Below, in pieces: positions 1 to 12,200 of a DNA stretch of 64,000 nt. Within the stretch, counting starts at the first letter, position 1. Each line of letters opens with the position of its first letter. Position numbers and translations under genes: made by a program. The notes below the pieces were generated by a model, which was not told the DNA's origin, made no database searches, and saw only the letters and a list, made by a program, of their open reading frames with translations. Source of the DNA: Pomacea canaliculata (Eukaryota; Mollusca; Gastropoda; Architaenioglossa; Ampullariidae); the NCBI RefSeq assembly GCF_003073045.1, contig NC_037597.1, positions 28,945,927-29,009,926 of the forward strand, written 5' to 3'.

Positions 1-811
1 ATATTCCCCTAAGCCTCAGTTGTGTTGCCTCCCAAATGGTTTTTGTTGGATGCTGTTTGGTAAATTTTCAGAGTAGCTTATGTATTTAAAAGCAAGTGAA
101 ATGCTAATTTACCACATAGATTGGTCAAAGATAGAAATGTGGGAGTATTTTTACCAGACGGAAAAGAATTTTTGGTGTTAAACTGATGGTCAACCTATCA
201 ATTCATTCAGGGGCATATGACAGAAAAGTATTGTAAATAAATCTGTATCGTAATTAATATTATAGGTTACAAGTACTGTTCTGCTTCATAGTAAACAAAG
301 AGAAAAATAAAAAATCAAAACCGCATTTTTACACGTTCACGTTTTGTTTTTTTTGAACAATAAACTGCACAGCAACGCATTCACTGCAAACGCTGGTGTA
401 GTACATGTGGGGAATATATTTGTCCTCTTTGCATTCCCAGAAGCCCTTGCGCGGCTAGATCGTGACGTCATCTGTGGAAAGCGCCATTGGGATTTGAGGG
501 CAGAGGTCATGTGAGGAGGGTGGGAGAGAGAGTATTTCCAAGAGTTATTGGATGTTAGACATTTCACAGCAGTGTGTACAATACTAGGTCCTAACAAATC
601 TTACAATGGAAAGTCGCTTTAGGTCACACTGGACAGAGTGGATTAAAGTTTCAAGAAATGGGAAGCCAGAGAATATGAGCAAAAAATGATCCTGCAACAG
701 TTAGTGGGTCAGTCATCTCTGTCTTTTGTTTTTCAAGTAGCATAGGCTAGCTGGTGAAAATTAAGTTTAGAGTTTGCATGTAATGGTAATCATGCTGATA
801 TTATATTTCAG
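1..811 (+). other. intron of the BAZ1A-like gene, upstream part
   Basis: No coding exon is recognisable before the acceptor at 810-811. A GC-richer patch at about 430-520 contains the palindrome TGACGTCA (463-470), a perfect CRE/ATF-type site, and next to it GCATTCCCAGAAGCCC, which on the other strand resembles TTCTGGGAATGC promoter motifs. The patch may be an intronic enhancer or promoter. No transcript evidence is available. Confidence 0.5.
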
Positions 812-3800
812 CGATGAAGAAGAGGCAGTGGACACTGAATCTAATGTCGACAAAGATGAGGAGGAAGAGGATGAAGAGGAAAATGAAGATGTGTGTGCCG
901 TGTGTCACAATGATGGCAAACTTATTTTGTGTGATGTATGTCCACGTTCATACCATCTGCACTGTGCCAAGCCACAGCTGAAAAAAGTCCCTCGAGGCAA
1001 ATGGATGTGCCAGGTTTGTGTGGGTGGAGATCGTGCTGGCAAAATCCACTTTCCTAAACCCCAGCGGCTAACAAAGAGCATGGAGAAGAAGGGTGAGAAT
1101 AGTTTATTGATCTATAGCTTAAAGCTATAAAACTATTCATAATATTCCTGACGTGAAGGATAAGAATAGATCTTTGATCTTTAGCTAAAGCTGTGGTAAA
1201 ACTACTAATTTTCCAGTCAAGAAGGGTGAGTTATGCTAAAAGCTATTGTAATACCACGTATAATACAGTAAAACTTCCCTATCAATAGAGGGCTGTCTTA
1301 AAAGTGACTTCTTGAAAAGGCTGTTAATGAAGCATAGCTGACTGATTTCACTTATAAAGAGACAATGAATTGGGCTTCTCAACTGTCCTCCAAAAAATGT
1401 TTTGTTCTGGCTACATCAGCCGCACACCTACTAGGTGAAATCAGTTCCGCCATGAACATACTGTCATGCATAAGACCGCATTGTCCCAACACCAAAAGTC
1501 AAATCGCCCAGGCTAAATGAAAGAGCAGTGATACTTGTTTCATATTAACTGAATGCATGCATCTGTATTTAACTTCCAAGCTTGAAAGAGGAAGTTGTAA
1601 TATGGAAAGTAAGGAGGTTTTACTGTACTCCATAAAAGCCGCACAGTATGCAGTTCTTGTCTTAAGAGATTTTATTATATTGCTATTTTCTTACCTTTGC
1701 TTTTGCTGGGTATGCTTTTTTTTTTTTTTCTTTAAGTACAAATGATAAAAATGGACCTTTATAAAAGCAGAAAATAACCAGGTTTGGAGATTTGTTAAGC
1801 AAATTTTTGGACCTTTCTGGAAGCAGACAATACCTAGGCTTTAAGTCTTGTTCAGCAGATTTGTTCAAGTTTTCATTTTCCTACCTTTGCCTTAGACAAG
1901 AAGACACCCAGTACTAAATCTAGCAAATCCAATCACCTCGGATCCCGAAGAGAAAGTCCTGCCCCAAGTCCTCGTGATAGTCCCACTCCCTTTCATACCA
2001 GTCGAGGAAGGAAAGGAGATCATGTTGACAAGGAGCTCACCTCAAAAATTAGAGGTCGAGATGGAAAAATTGCTCCGAGACACAAATCAGTGGCTGAGAA
2101 GGACATTACTCCAAAATCTCGTAGCCAGGAGAAAGAAGCAGCAATGAAACTAAAGCGAGGCTCTTCAGCATCTCGCCTATCCCAGGAGTCTAGTGGTAAG
2201 TACTCGCATTTCCCAGGAGTCTGGTAGTAAGTACTGAACAATCAATGACCTATGGTGTGATCTCTGTCCATGGCTACCCTATGGTTTCCAGGTGTCAATA
2301 ATTTTTCTTTTTTTTTTTTTAATAATCGTTTACTGGGCTTGAGTTCTAGATTTAGAGGATAATTTTGAATTAAGTTTTCATTATTGAGAGATTGCATAGG
2401 TTTTCAAATGCTAAGTTTGGATTATTAAGGCCTATGTCTCATTGTTAGTTATTGTTAAGGGCCAAGTGTTTATTGTTAAAGGCTGTGTTTCATTTTCAGA
2501 TTTTGAGACAAACATGAAGCAGTATACCAGCAGCAAGAGAGGAAACAGCCAGGTACAGCAGATGCGAACATGTGAGGAACTTTTGCAAGAGTTAATTCGT
2601 CATGAAGATGCCTGGCCTTTCCTGAAACCTGTTGACAAGAGATTGGTACGTAAGTTCTCTATGACATTGTAGGAATCCATGAGCTGTTGTGCGTGTATTC
2701 TAATACCTTGGATCAAAAGCTGTACCATTTTCTTTCTTCTCTTTCTCTGATGTCTAAAAATTCTGTAAAATATGTTCCACTGGGTTAGTAGTCTAAAATA
2801 TAGCGAAAGACCACTGTAAATGCAAGCACTCTTTTCTGCATCTCACTCTCAGTTTGTTGCCATTTATTTCAATTTCAATTTCGCCTGTCTTCTGTTTTCT
2901 GACCTACAAATTTAAAAAAACAAAAAAAAAACCCCAACCATATCTGAAGTTGAAATCTTAATTGTATATCTTCAGTAACTTAACCAGACGACTCGATTTA
3001 AGAGCTACATAATAACTGCTCTCTAGCCAAATGAATTGTTGCGTCTGGTCAGTGAGGTTAGTGGCCCTGGCTTTGAAAGGCCTTACTAAACCCAGGTGCA
3101 TCCACCCTACACAGCTTTTAAAAAAAAACTATGCAAAAGAGTCTTTGAAGACATGGGGAGAAGGCTGGGAATGTGTTCAAGTCTGGTCATCTGGTAATTT
3201 GTCAGGAAAATTAAATCTCTTGCATGCTACAATTCAACCTATAGCTAATGTCATATTCATTCATTCAAATATTCCTTAGTTTAGATTCATTTAAAAACTT
3301 ACATGCTCAGAAGGATTCAAAATCAAAACCGACACACTCACCTGAACAGGTTTTCATTTTCTCAGTGTTAGAATTTTCCGCAACTATTAAGACCAGGCTG
3401 TCTCCTTGCGACCATCACATGCAATTGCTTTTACTACAAAAATATGTTAACAAAAAGGAATGAAATCCAGTCTAGGTGAATCACATTTGAAAATAGTTAC
3501 TTAATATAGGAGGAACATGAAGGCATTCATTTGAAGATTAAAATTTTCTGGGTGTACCTTTCTTTTAAAAAATGTTGATAATTCAAGCTTACAATGATGG
3601 CTAGCAGTTATTCATTTTCGAGCCTATCTAAAACCATTGTAATGAATGAATTTTAATGTTCATAGATAAAAGGCATTAACATAACTTAACGATAATGAAC
3701 AGCAACTTAAGCATAAAAATACCCAAATTTTCTATGTTTGTCTTTTAGTGCTTGTCAGTACTGTTGTTCATCCTTCATTCTGCGTATGGATGAATTCAGT

Positions 3801-4125
3801 AGGTTAGGATTAGTGTCAGCCAAGAACTATTGTGATGCCTTTGTGTTTGTTTCAGGTCCCTGACTATTACGATGTCATCACTAGGCCAATGGACCTATCC
3901 ACCATAAGGAATGGTGTACACAGTTTTCGATACAGCACTCCAGGAGAACTATTAGCTGATGTCCGTCTTATCTTCAGCAACTGTGTGGAGTATAATGCCC
4001 GGACCACTCCTGAATACCGTGCAGGCCAGAGTTTGGCCAAGTTTTTTCAAACACGTGTTCGTGAATTAGGCATTCATGCTGAAAGTGATGCTACACCCTC
4101 TGCAGCCAAAAAGCTCCGAAGGTAG
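812..4125 (+). CDS. BAZ1A: BAZ1A/ACF1-like chromatin remodelling subunit, last four coding exons (partial)
   Basis: Exons read: 812-1092, 1896-2195, 2500-2645, 3856-4125 (stop TAG 4123-4125). Each has AG acceptors and GT donors, and the phases join without breaks (1, 1, 0). Exon A gives an acidic run followed by a PHD finger with paired ligands CAVC, CDVC, HLHC and CQVC. Exon B is a Ser/Arg/Lys-rich linker that has no long ATG-initiated frame. Exons C and D give a bromodomain: the helix with EELLQELIRHEDAWPF, then VPDYYDVITRPMDL, and the acetyl-lysine pocket Asn in CVEYNARTT. The order PHD, basic linker, C-terminal bromodomain ending ..FFQTRVRELGIH is the ACF1/BAZ1A arrangement. These proteins partner the ISWI ATPase in nucleosome spacing. 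The WAC and DDT parts must lie left of the window. BAZ1B or another BAZ member is the main alternative, but the bromodomain end resembles BAZ1A more. The exon structure is well supported; the paralogue name less so. Confidence 0.85.
1266..1625. mobile_element. pogo/Tigger-like MITE (360 bp) in BAZ1A-like intron
   Basis: The ends are CAGTAAAACTTCC on the left and, inverted on the right, AGGAGGTTTTACTG, agreeing at 12 of 13 positions. Each end is flanked by TA (1264-1265 and 1626-1627), the target duplication of the Tc1/mariner/pogo superfamily. There is no transposase frame inside, so it is a non-autonomous copy. Confidence 0.7.
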
Positions 4126-5963
4126 AATTTTTAGATCGTAGCAATGAGTGTTACTCCATGATGGAGTATACATGGCAACAATATGAGAGATAATACTATG
4201 GCCTGAATAATGTTCATATGAACTTCACAACTTGAGTTTTCATTTTCTTGCCTCTGTGGGTGTCAGAGTGGCGAAACCAGCTTTCTAAAACAAAGTTAAA
4301 ATACAAACTGTCAATACTTCCTGATCTATTGACTTTGAAGGTTGTTTTTGATGCCTACCAATATTCCTCATCTTCTGGATTACTGTGCATCAAAAGGTGT
4401 TTTTTTCTGACTTGCCTCAGAGCTGACAGTTACAGTTCATCAAGTGGTGTCTTGCTCTGACTATACCACATCAAGTGGTGTTTTGCTCTGACTTGCCTCA
4501 GAGCTGATGCACTGAGGGAAGCCTAAACCTGAGCTCATCTTCCCATGACCTCTGTGATGTTTTGACTGGATCTTGTAGTGGGCTTTCAGTGAACCTTGCA
4601 GCCACTGCCAGATGTGCCCAGGCATCTTAGTTAAATGAAAGACTATATGATAAAGAAAGAAGCATTGAAGTAAAAAAAAGTGTCCACATAGTGATATACA
4701 CAGATGCCACAGGTTGCTTTTCTTTGTGAAAATGGTGCTTACCATACAAGATGTTGGTTGCTAGCGTGCCAATAGCTTACTGCGTGTCCTATAGGATGTG
4801 ATGTAGATTGGGAGGCATGTGCTAGGGAGGTAACCCTGACAGGAAAGCAGTAACCTCTCATGACTGACCTTGATGCTCTTACCACATAGACACTGACAAA
4901 CATGTCAAGTCCTTGCAAGTTAGGTGTAACATAAGAACTATTGTTGTCAGGGTGTGGAATGGTAATTCAGATGATGGGTGAAAGTATGTATCTGTCATGT
5001 TTTCCTTCACTCACTTTTTATTCTAAATCAAGAATTGGCAACAAAAAGGTTTTTGCTGAGAACTGCTACATTTATAATTAACCTTCGGCCAACACAGGTT
5101 TTTACTAAAACTAACAAAACTAATTTTCAGAAATATTTTTATTCCACTTTCATGGAATATCTTTTTCATTTTATTTAATTTGGTGCAAAAAAATTAAATC
5201 ATCTAATTGATACACTGCCATGTTCTTCCTTGATGCACATGTTCTCTAAATGGTACATCACATTCCACTTAAGAGCACACCTGTTATGAGAACAAACCAT
5301 TTTGCAAGCTTAATATTAGCATTGCGTTTTAATTCCATCCTTACCCCTTTGTTTTCTGTCAGGTCTGTTTTTAAAATCAACAAGTGTAGGGTCATGCTGT
5401 AAGCTTGTGTATATATCATTTGTATATCTTGTACATCATTGCCTACAGGTATCAATGTTGGCACTTTGAAAGTTTACAAAATAAAGAGACCCATAACATT
5501 CAGTCTGATGGCAATGAGGTGTTAAAGCCCTTGCTTATCTCGGGGCCAGTTTTTTATGATGGCAGTGCCCATCTCCTCTCCTTTAGTTTAATTCTTTTGC
5601 CAACCTTTCACACAATTACCTTCTCTACACACATTTTACAGTCAGCTACTTATTTATTCTACACACGTTTTACAGGCAGTGACCTTCTCCACATACATAT
5701 CAAATAGACAAGTGTGTTCATCTTCTGCTTCAGATCTCATTGTCATATCCACTAGGCGCTCTGCTGTCCCTTTAAATAGTGGCCTGTAAGTGATAGAGAT
5801 ACTTTGTGGATGTCTGATCGTGTTGCACTGACTTGACTATATTTGATGAGTACCTGTGCTGTTCTAAAAGTAGATCCACACTATCTTGCTAGAACAGTTG
5901 TTTGTAGTTTGCTGAAACTAGTCTTTATGTAAGTAGAAGACAACTATAATTCGCACTAATAAA
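4126..5963 (+). other. probable 3' UTR and downstream flank of the BAZ1A-like gene
   Basis: There are no coding exons after the stop. Candidate AATAAA signals lie at 5480-5485 and 5958-5963; which is used cannot be told. At about 4365-4515 there is an imperfect tandem repeat built from CATCAAGTGGTGTTTTGCTCTGA-like units. At about 5490-5590 there is a fragment of a dispersed repeat (..GGCCAGTTTT..GGCAGTGCCCATCTCCTC..) that recurs at about 36980-37150. Confidence 0.45.
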
Positions 5964-7854
5964 AGAAGAGCAATTTTTAGGGTTAAAAAAAAATCTATGA
6001 GCTTGAGATTATTTTTCTTTTTGTATGTGGGTTGTGAAATAGATCTTTTCCTGGTCAAGAATCTAAGCATAAAATGTGTCGCAGGAAATTGTTAACAAAC
6101 AAAAAAAAAAAATCGCATTACCAACAACCAGTAAATATATCGTAAAATAAAATCTGAAATGTTACCTAATGCTGCATTTTTGCTCCCTTTTTGTATAAAT
6201 CCATATCACTATTGTCAGAATGTGCAGCTGCCTTCCTTATTGCACTATCAGTACTCTAAGTAATTAAAATAGCTAAAGCAAGCTCAGTGTAGGTGAAGGA
6301 CTCATGTTAGTATGGGAGAAACACATGTGAGTTGAAAGAGGTGTCTCAAACACTTGAGAGTTGCACACTAGTAGACAGGGTGTCATGTGATAGGTATGTG
6401 TGAGTTGAGATAAACACCTTAAACTTGTCCTTTCTAAGGAGCAGACCTGTGGTCATAACATTGGGTAACAGCATTAAGTTTATAAGATAGTCTGAACAGA
6501 CAAAACTCACAAAATGTACATCAACATTTTTAAGAGGCATACCTGTATGTTGTCTATCTCACAGTTATTCCAGTCAAAATTGACAACCAGTGCACTCACT
6601 GTTCTGTATTATTAAGCAGTACGTTTCTAAAAAAATGACCAGATCACTTTATATTAAGCAGCAAGTTGTCAAAAGAATATGAAGACAATCACTTAGCTGT
6701 CAGATACACTGAAAACCCCATTTGCAGGGATGGAAATCAGGATTCTGCGTGAATGAAATGGAATCTGTGTGAAGAGCAATCACAAGCAGATTCAGTCTTT
6801 GCAGGCTACATCTTTGTAGGACAAGGGTGTGCTTCTATACACTGTGCTCATTGCACAGAGTAAAATATTTTGGCCCTTGTGTCCATTCAGTACCTAATGC
6901 TGTTGAAAAGCTACCACACATCTTACAACTAAATATCCAACATCTCCAGTGCTATAAATATATCCCAGCTATATTATCGACAGTCCCTGGCATTGACTAC
7001 TAGACATCCTTACCATTGAGACTGTGATGCTTGAATTTCTTTTTTAACTCTAAACATGTTTATCACTGCAATAAAGGCTCTAAATACTACACAATCTCAA
7101 GAAATGAATGCTAGAATAAACTTACTCACCAAAGGAAGGGTGCACAGCATTATGAAGAGCTGTAAAAATAAACATTACTTCTGGCCATGCACATCAATCG
7201 TAGGCCCCATTATAGGTCAGATTTCTCATTAATAAAAATTTTTTTAATGGTATTTATCTCTTCATTGTGAACACATTAAGCTCCTTTTATACATTCTGGA
7301 CTGCTGTTACAGTCATCATACAATCTTCAAAATCTATATTTGTCAATGATATATACCATTAATTTTTTTAAAATGTGGTTTGACTTTCTAGTAAATAATC
7401 AAAGAATCCATTTCTATGTTTCCTCAGTGTGATCATTAAGAAGTACTGCCTTGCACCTGTTAGTACCATGTCTAATTAACAACTAAAGAATCTCAGCTGA
7501 ATGCTTCACTTTACAGTATTATATAGTGCAAATTTGCTATGTGTGATGGCCAAATTCAATTTATCTACAAATTCTCAAATGGTGAAATAATACCTGTAGT
7601 CAAGATGGAAAGTGACTGGTGGATGTATTATTCATCATCTCTATGCAATGCACGTGCAAGCCCTGTCCATTGTCAACACAACTCAGTAATTTTAGGAGCC
7701 CTGCTTCTATGCGCCTTTTTAATCATGCGTTAAAGACGACCATTAAGTACATGTACTGTAGACCGGGGTGGGTTGGGGATCATTGCATGGCTGCAGGATG
7801 GTTTTCCGCCGATTGGGAGTTGTTCACTCTTGTCATTCAAACTCTACGAGACCG

Positions 7855-8290
7855 CTGCAGTGCAAAGGGAAGTGTTGCAGAGGGAAGACATCCCGGAAGC
7901 CCGCAGTCAACTGCTAGTTCAGACAGGTTCAGTGTTCTGTCGGCTCTGAGACTGAGAACAGCCACTGCCAGCAAACTTGAACTGTCAGCAGCTAGACCAA
8001 GTTTGCTGGCAGCAGCTAGACTGTTAGTAACCGGCTCAGGGAGAGCAACCTTCAGTCAAGGCGACCGACTGTTCTGACACCTGCACACCGCGCTGCTTGT
8101 CTTGTACGGGCACGACGCCACGTGGCATGGACAAGGCAACAGTGGGCCGCAGTCCCCTTCACTGATCAATCTCACTTTGCCAAGTCCTTCCACGATGGTC
8201 GAATCCGTGTCGAGACGGCAGGGAGAGTTTTGGAACGTGATCGCTATAGTGTGGTGTGGGATAAGGATGGCCTACAAAACCATTTCAAGC
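7855..8290 (+). pseudogene. Tc1-like transposase relic
   Basis: Translation in more than one frame gives pieces in the order expected for Tc1-family transposases: a helix-rich stretch with LRLRTATAS, then GHDATWHGQG, then WAAVPFTDQSHF, where Tc1 proteins have ..FTDESRF with the first catalytic Asp, then DGRIRVETAGRVLERDRYSVVW. Frame changes separate the pieces, so it is dead. I found no clear terminal repeats and the ends are approximate. Confidence 0.5.
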
Positions 8291-9299
8291 CCTGCTGAGT
8301 GGTTGTGCTCAAGACTAGAGAATGCTGTGAAGACAAAGCAGGTGTCTTTCATCTGCATGCATGTGCCATTTCACAGGACTAAGTAGTTTGACATGGCAAA
8401 CAAGAGAGGGTGCCTGAGAAGTTAGAGAAGGAGAGGCAACTAGGGAGACATGGGCACCGCCCTCAACTAAAGCTGCCCATGAGCTTTAACGCTCACTCCC
8501 CAAACACCCATGGTCTCTGACACTTCACTCCCCAATGACGTGAAAATAATACAAAGGGAACAACCTTTACCTTTTTATATTCTTGACAGATATCTGTCAA
8601 TATGTCAAGAATATTAATATCTGTAAATTTACAACTGGTTTGCACAAAGAACCATGATTTATGACTTGAAAAACTGAAAACTGAAATTTAATATAGCTAT
8701 AAATTTTAAATGCATAACGGATGTTGAGAGCTTTGAAGGTGATCATCAACTCTGTCTGCCCTGCACTGAGCACAATCATGGTGTTTAAAATCTGGAAGTG
8801 ACAAGCCTAGCCCTGTGGTCCTAGATTGTGAGTTTCCTGTAGTAGCTGTGAGGAAATTGCTGTAATAGTAATAGTTTGAGAGAAAATTATGTTTTTGCTA
8901 TAGAAGCAGTGAGTGAGGAAATGCGAGTTTGCTGCAGTAGTCGTTTGCTATAGTAGATGGTACAGTCAATTCTGCTTACTACATGAATGTCAGTGGTTTT
9001 TACAAAAAAAGCCACTTTTGGATTAGTTCTCAAATATGTATGACTGCTAAGAAACTCATTAAATTCATCAGGTATAACAGTACTTGCTGATACTGAAAGA
9101 AGAATCAAAGCATTTAATAATAATATTCATTTGAAAGTGCCTCAGACATTAGCTCCAAATCTTCTACATGGAACACAAAACCAGCAACTGTACATAGCTT
9201 GAGGGACACCAGAAAACCCACTTCACAACAACCCACTTCACAACAGTGAAGTGGAACAGGCCACCCTGCTTTGGCGATGTCACCCCATGCAACATTGTC

Positions 9300-9435
9300 T
9301 AAAACCGTTCTTTAGAACACCGTGGAAAGAGGTGGACAGAGGAAGAACTGCAAGACTCACATGAAGCAGTGGACTGGTCACTCCATGTAGAAGCTGCACA
9401 GCACCAACCCAAGTAGCAAACCTTGTCAGTTGCTG
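9300..9435 (+). pseudogene. LINE C-terminal relic
   Basis: One frame reads TVERGGQRKNCKTHMKQWTG, like the GGRRRGRQRK..W..NIKEWTG tail found at the end of many non-LTR retrotransposon reverse transcriptases. An in-frame stop follows shortly. It is a short fragment of unknown clade. Confidence 0.4.
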
Positions 9436-10933
9436 AATTTAGTTGGGTTCCACAACTGTCAGTTTTGGGTGGGGTAGGAAGGAGAGATCCTTCCAAGGAC
9501 TGGTACTGGAGAGTCAGTGGACTGGCAGGCCAGCTTATCTAGTGATCAGCTAGTACCACTCGAAGAGAGTTGATGATGTGAATGTGACTGGAAATCTCCC
9601 ACCCCTACTGTCACTTACACTTTTGTTTTGAGCATGCAAGTCTTTAACCATCAACATTCTCACACAGAAAAAGGTTAAATCTGTGACATAATATTTATGT
9701 AACATGGGTTGAACCATTTAACACATTTTCGGCTCTCTTGATAGTGACTATCAAATGAGTGTATCAATAGTCACAGCCTTCAGAACTACATGTATCAACA
9801 TTTTAAATTATAGTTATAGTCTTTCTGTACATGCTGATGTTTGAAGGGTTAAACTAAAGCGGTTTATGTATTTGATTCTAGGATTCAGTATTTGTAAAAA
9901 TCACCAAATCTGGTCATGTAAAAAATGCACAATGGTAGCAAGACAGTGGGTCCCGTCTGCTATTATAGGTGCTAGGCAACCTCCCAGTAAATTGCCAGTG
10001 TCTATTAACTGACATACTAACACTTAAACATGCCAAAAGATAAACTCTTAATAACAGGTTCCCAAAGATTCCTCGGCAAGTAAGAAAATCTCATGGTACA
10101 AACATCACCTTTTCTACTCAGATAAATGTAAAATAAATAAATTCTGTCATGTAACACACACCACATTTATCAGTGCTGCTGTCAACAGTTCTGGCCATCT
10201 GTTTCTTTTGACTGTGTACATTTACTTCGACATCTGCTTGATACATTAATGCCTTAAGTCGGCTGATTTTGAATTATACACAGCACATAAAACAAGTATA
10301 CTTAAACAAGCACAAAGTCAAATACAGCTACTTAGCATAAACTCTATTAAAACAAATTCTCTGTTTTAAAGGCTTTTATTAAAAGTATTATCAATGCTTG
10401 TGATTCCTAAATTTGCTTGTACTTTATTAAATTTATTATTATCTAAACAACTGTAGACCATTAGTATTTAAACTATCAAACCAAAAGGGTCTGGCAATAT
10501 TAAATAATTGTTTACAATTTGGTTACGAAATTTACAGGCTAGAAGCCTCTGCCAATATTTAAAAGTGTGTTAACCTTGTGCCCAACTCCCTCATGGTTAT
10601 CAAAGTGTGAAATACACTTTCTCAGTAATGTCAGCTGGACCGATCCCAGCAGTGTGACTGTGTAACATCATTAGGGCATAAAAGTGGCTAGTTGACTGCC
10701 ATGGATTGCTAAATGATTTTGAGTTCCAAATCACTTGAAATATCACTTGGTATTATCAGTGGTGGCACTAGATCCCCTTGTGAGTGCCATCTTCTCCCAC
10801 CTCCCGGGTCACACACACGTGCGCAATTCTCATCTTCAACATTTTACGAGCATTCTTTAATAAACCTCGTCTCTTGGTCTTCATAAAATAAAGCCCCTTA
10901 AAGTATCTGCCAGTATCACTTCTTCTTCCTGTT

Positions 10934-11130
10934 CCTAATCCCCCCGCCCCCCAGTGGAGCATAGAGGCTTAACTACACCGGCCATTGGATCCAGTTCTGT
11001 GTGTCCATTTCCAGTAGGGACCATGTCATGCCAGCTGCCTCCGTCTCGTTGTGGACTTATCTCCTTCATGTCTGCCTGGGTCTCCCAACCCTGCGCCTCC
11101 CCTGTGGGCTCCAGCCCAAAGCTTGTCTCA
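10934..11130 (-). mobile_element. RTE-like LINE 3' tail fragment
   Basis: Read on the minus strand it contains CAGCTGGCATGACATGGTCCC, then ACTGGA, and a terminal CCTCTATGCTCCACTGGGG. The same blocks occur in the same order in the element at about 16840-16960, and the tail of the LINE at 55862-59089 is related. The 3' end runs into AGGAACAGGAAGAAGAAG, a short simple-repeat tail as expected for RTE-like elements. The copy is 5'-truncated. Confidence 0.6.
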
Positions 11131-11454
11131 CTAACCAGTATCAGTTAAGGTATTTTATTTAGTTCCTTTTGAACCAATACAACAGAGTGAGATGAAGGCA
11201 TCATCTTTCTTTTTGTATTATTTGGCAGAAGATGCTTTTCCTTTGATGCAAAGAAGTTGATGGAAGGTAATTTTCTGGAAGATTTTTACTACAATTTAGG
11301 ATAATAATATCCATTTTGTAGATAATTTTGATGCCTGTGTAACACAGCCACTCCCTTTGTACTATCCAGCCACTTCCACCATAACTCATGGCTACGTCCA
11401 CTTCCAGCATTAATTGATCCCCGGCACTTGGCGCCCTTCAGTTTTTACTAGTAA

Positions 11455-11895
11455 ATCATGGCAAAGCAAAAGCCTCTCCAACCTACAAACCTCCATTTCC
11501 AGGATTAAACTAGCTGCCTGGTGCTCATCGCCCTTTATTTTTTACTAGCAATTCATGGCATAGCAGATGCATCTCCAACCTACAAACCACCAGAAAATCA
11601 CTGTATAGCACACATCTTAACCTACAAATCATCACCAAACTGTGGTATATCAGACATCACCAACCTACAAATCATCAACAAATTATGAGACAGCAAACAT
11701 CTCCATCCTACATATCGCCAGCAAAGTATGGTATACACACATATCAACCAACAAGTCATCAGCAAATTGTATTATAGCAGACATCTCAAACTACAGATCA
11801 TCAGAAAATTGTGGTGGTGTAGTAAAATCTGAACCTACAAATCATCAGCATATTGAAGTATAGCAGACATCTCCCACCTGCAAATTACCTATAAC
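11455..11895. repeat. minisatellite, ~42-43 bp unit, downstream of ATG14
   Basis: The motif CCTACAAATCATCAGCAAA..TATAGCAGACATCTC recurs about every 41-44 bp between about 11550 and 11890, with at least seven degenerate copies. An older portion extends left. Unit spacing was measured from the TACAAATC core at 11581, 11623, 11666, 11709, ~11750, 11792 and 11836. Confidence 0.75.
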
Positions 11896-12200
11896 AGAAA
11901 TCCTCCACAAGCACTTTGTCACACTGCTGACATCTTCTGCCGGTGTATTACTACATGGCTCAATCACAGTAAGATGGCTCATTATACACAAAGTTCTCTT
12001 TAAGAGTTACTCCTTAGTTTCTTGATGCTAAACACCTCCTGTAATATGTTACAACACCGCTTCCTGCATATGCTACATTTCTTGTATTTACATCAGTTGT
12101 TTTTCTCACCGATGTTTACTTTTAAAACACTGTCATCAGGGATCCAAGTCACTCCATGCAGTATGCCACAACAGACAATGAAAATTGTCAGGTCTGGAAA

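Larger units (their letters stand above)
5964..12200. other. intergenic region between convergent BAZ1A-like and ATG14
   Basis: No gene is supported. It contains decayed transposon pieces (a Tc1-like relic near 7.9-8.3 kb, a LINE tail near 9.3 kb and an RTE-like tail near 11 kb) and a minisatellite at 11.5-11.9 kb, given as separate entries. I see nothing structured in about 5970-7700, 8400-9250 and 9600-10900 beyond AT-rich sequence. Part of the right end should be the ATG14 3' UTR; I could not place its poly(A) site. Confidence 0.5.

Noticed and set aside
337..597. 86-codon minus-strand frame in the BAZ1A-like intron
   Set aside because: No homology that I recognise, and the composition is ordinary. 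Kept only as a possible regulatory patch.
7619..8386. Two plus-strand frames of 152 and 94 codons as genes
   Set aside because: The pieces match Tc1-like transposase across several frames, so they are a transposon relic rather than host genes.
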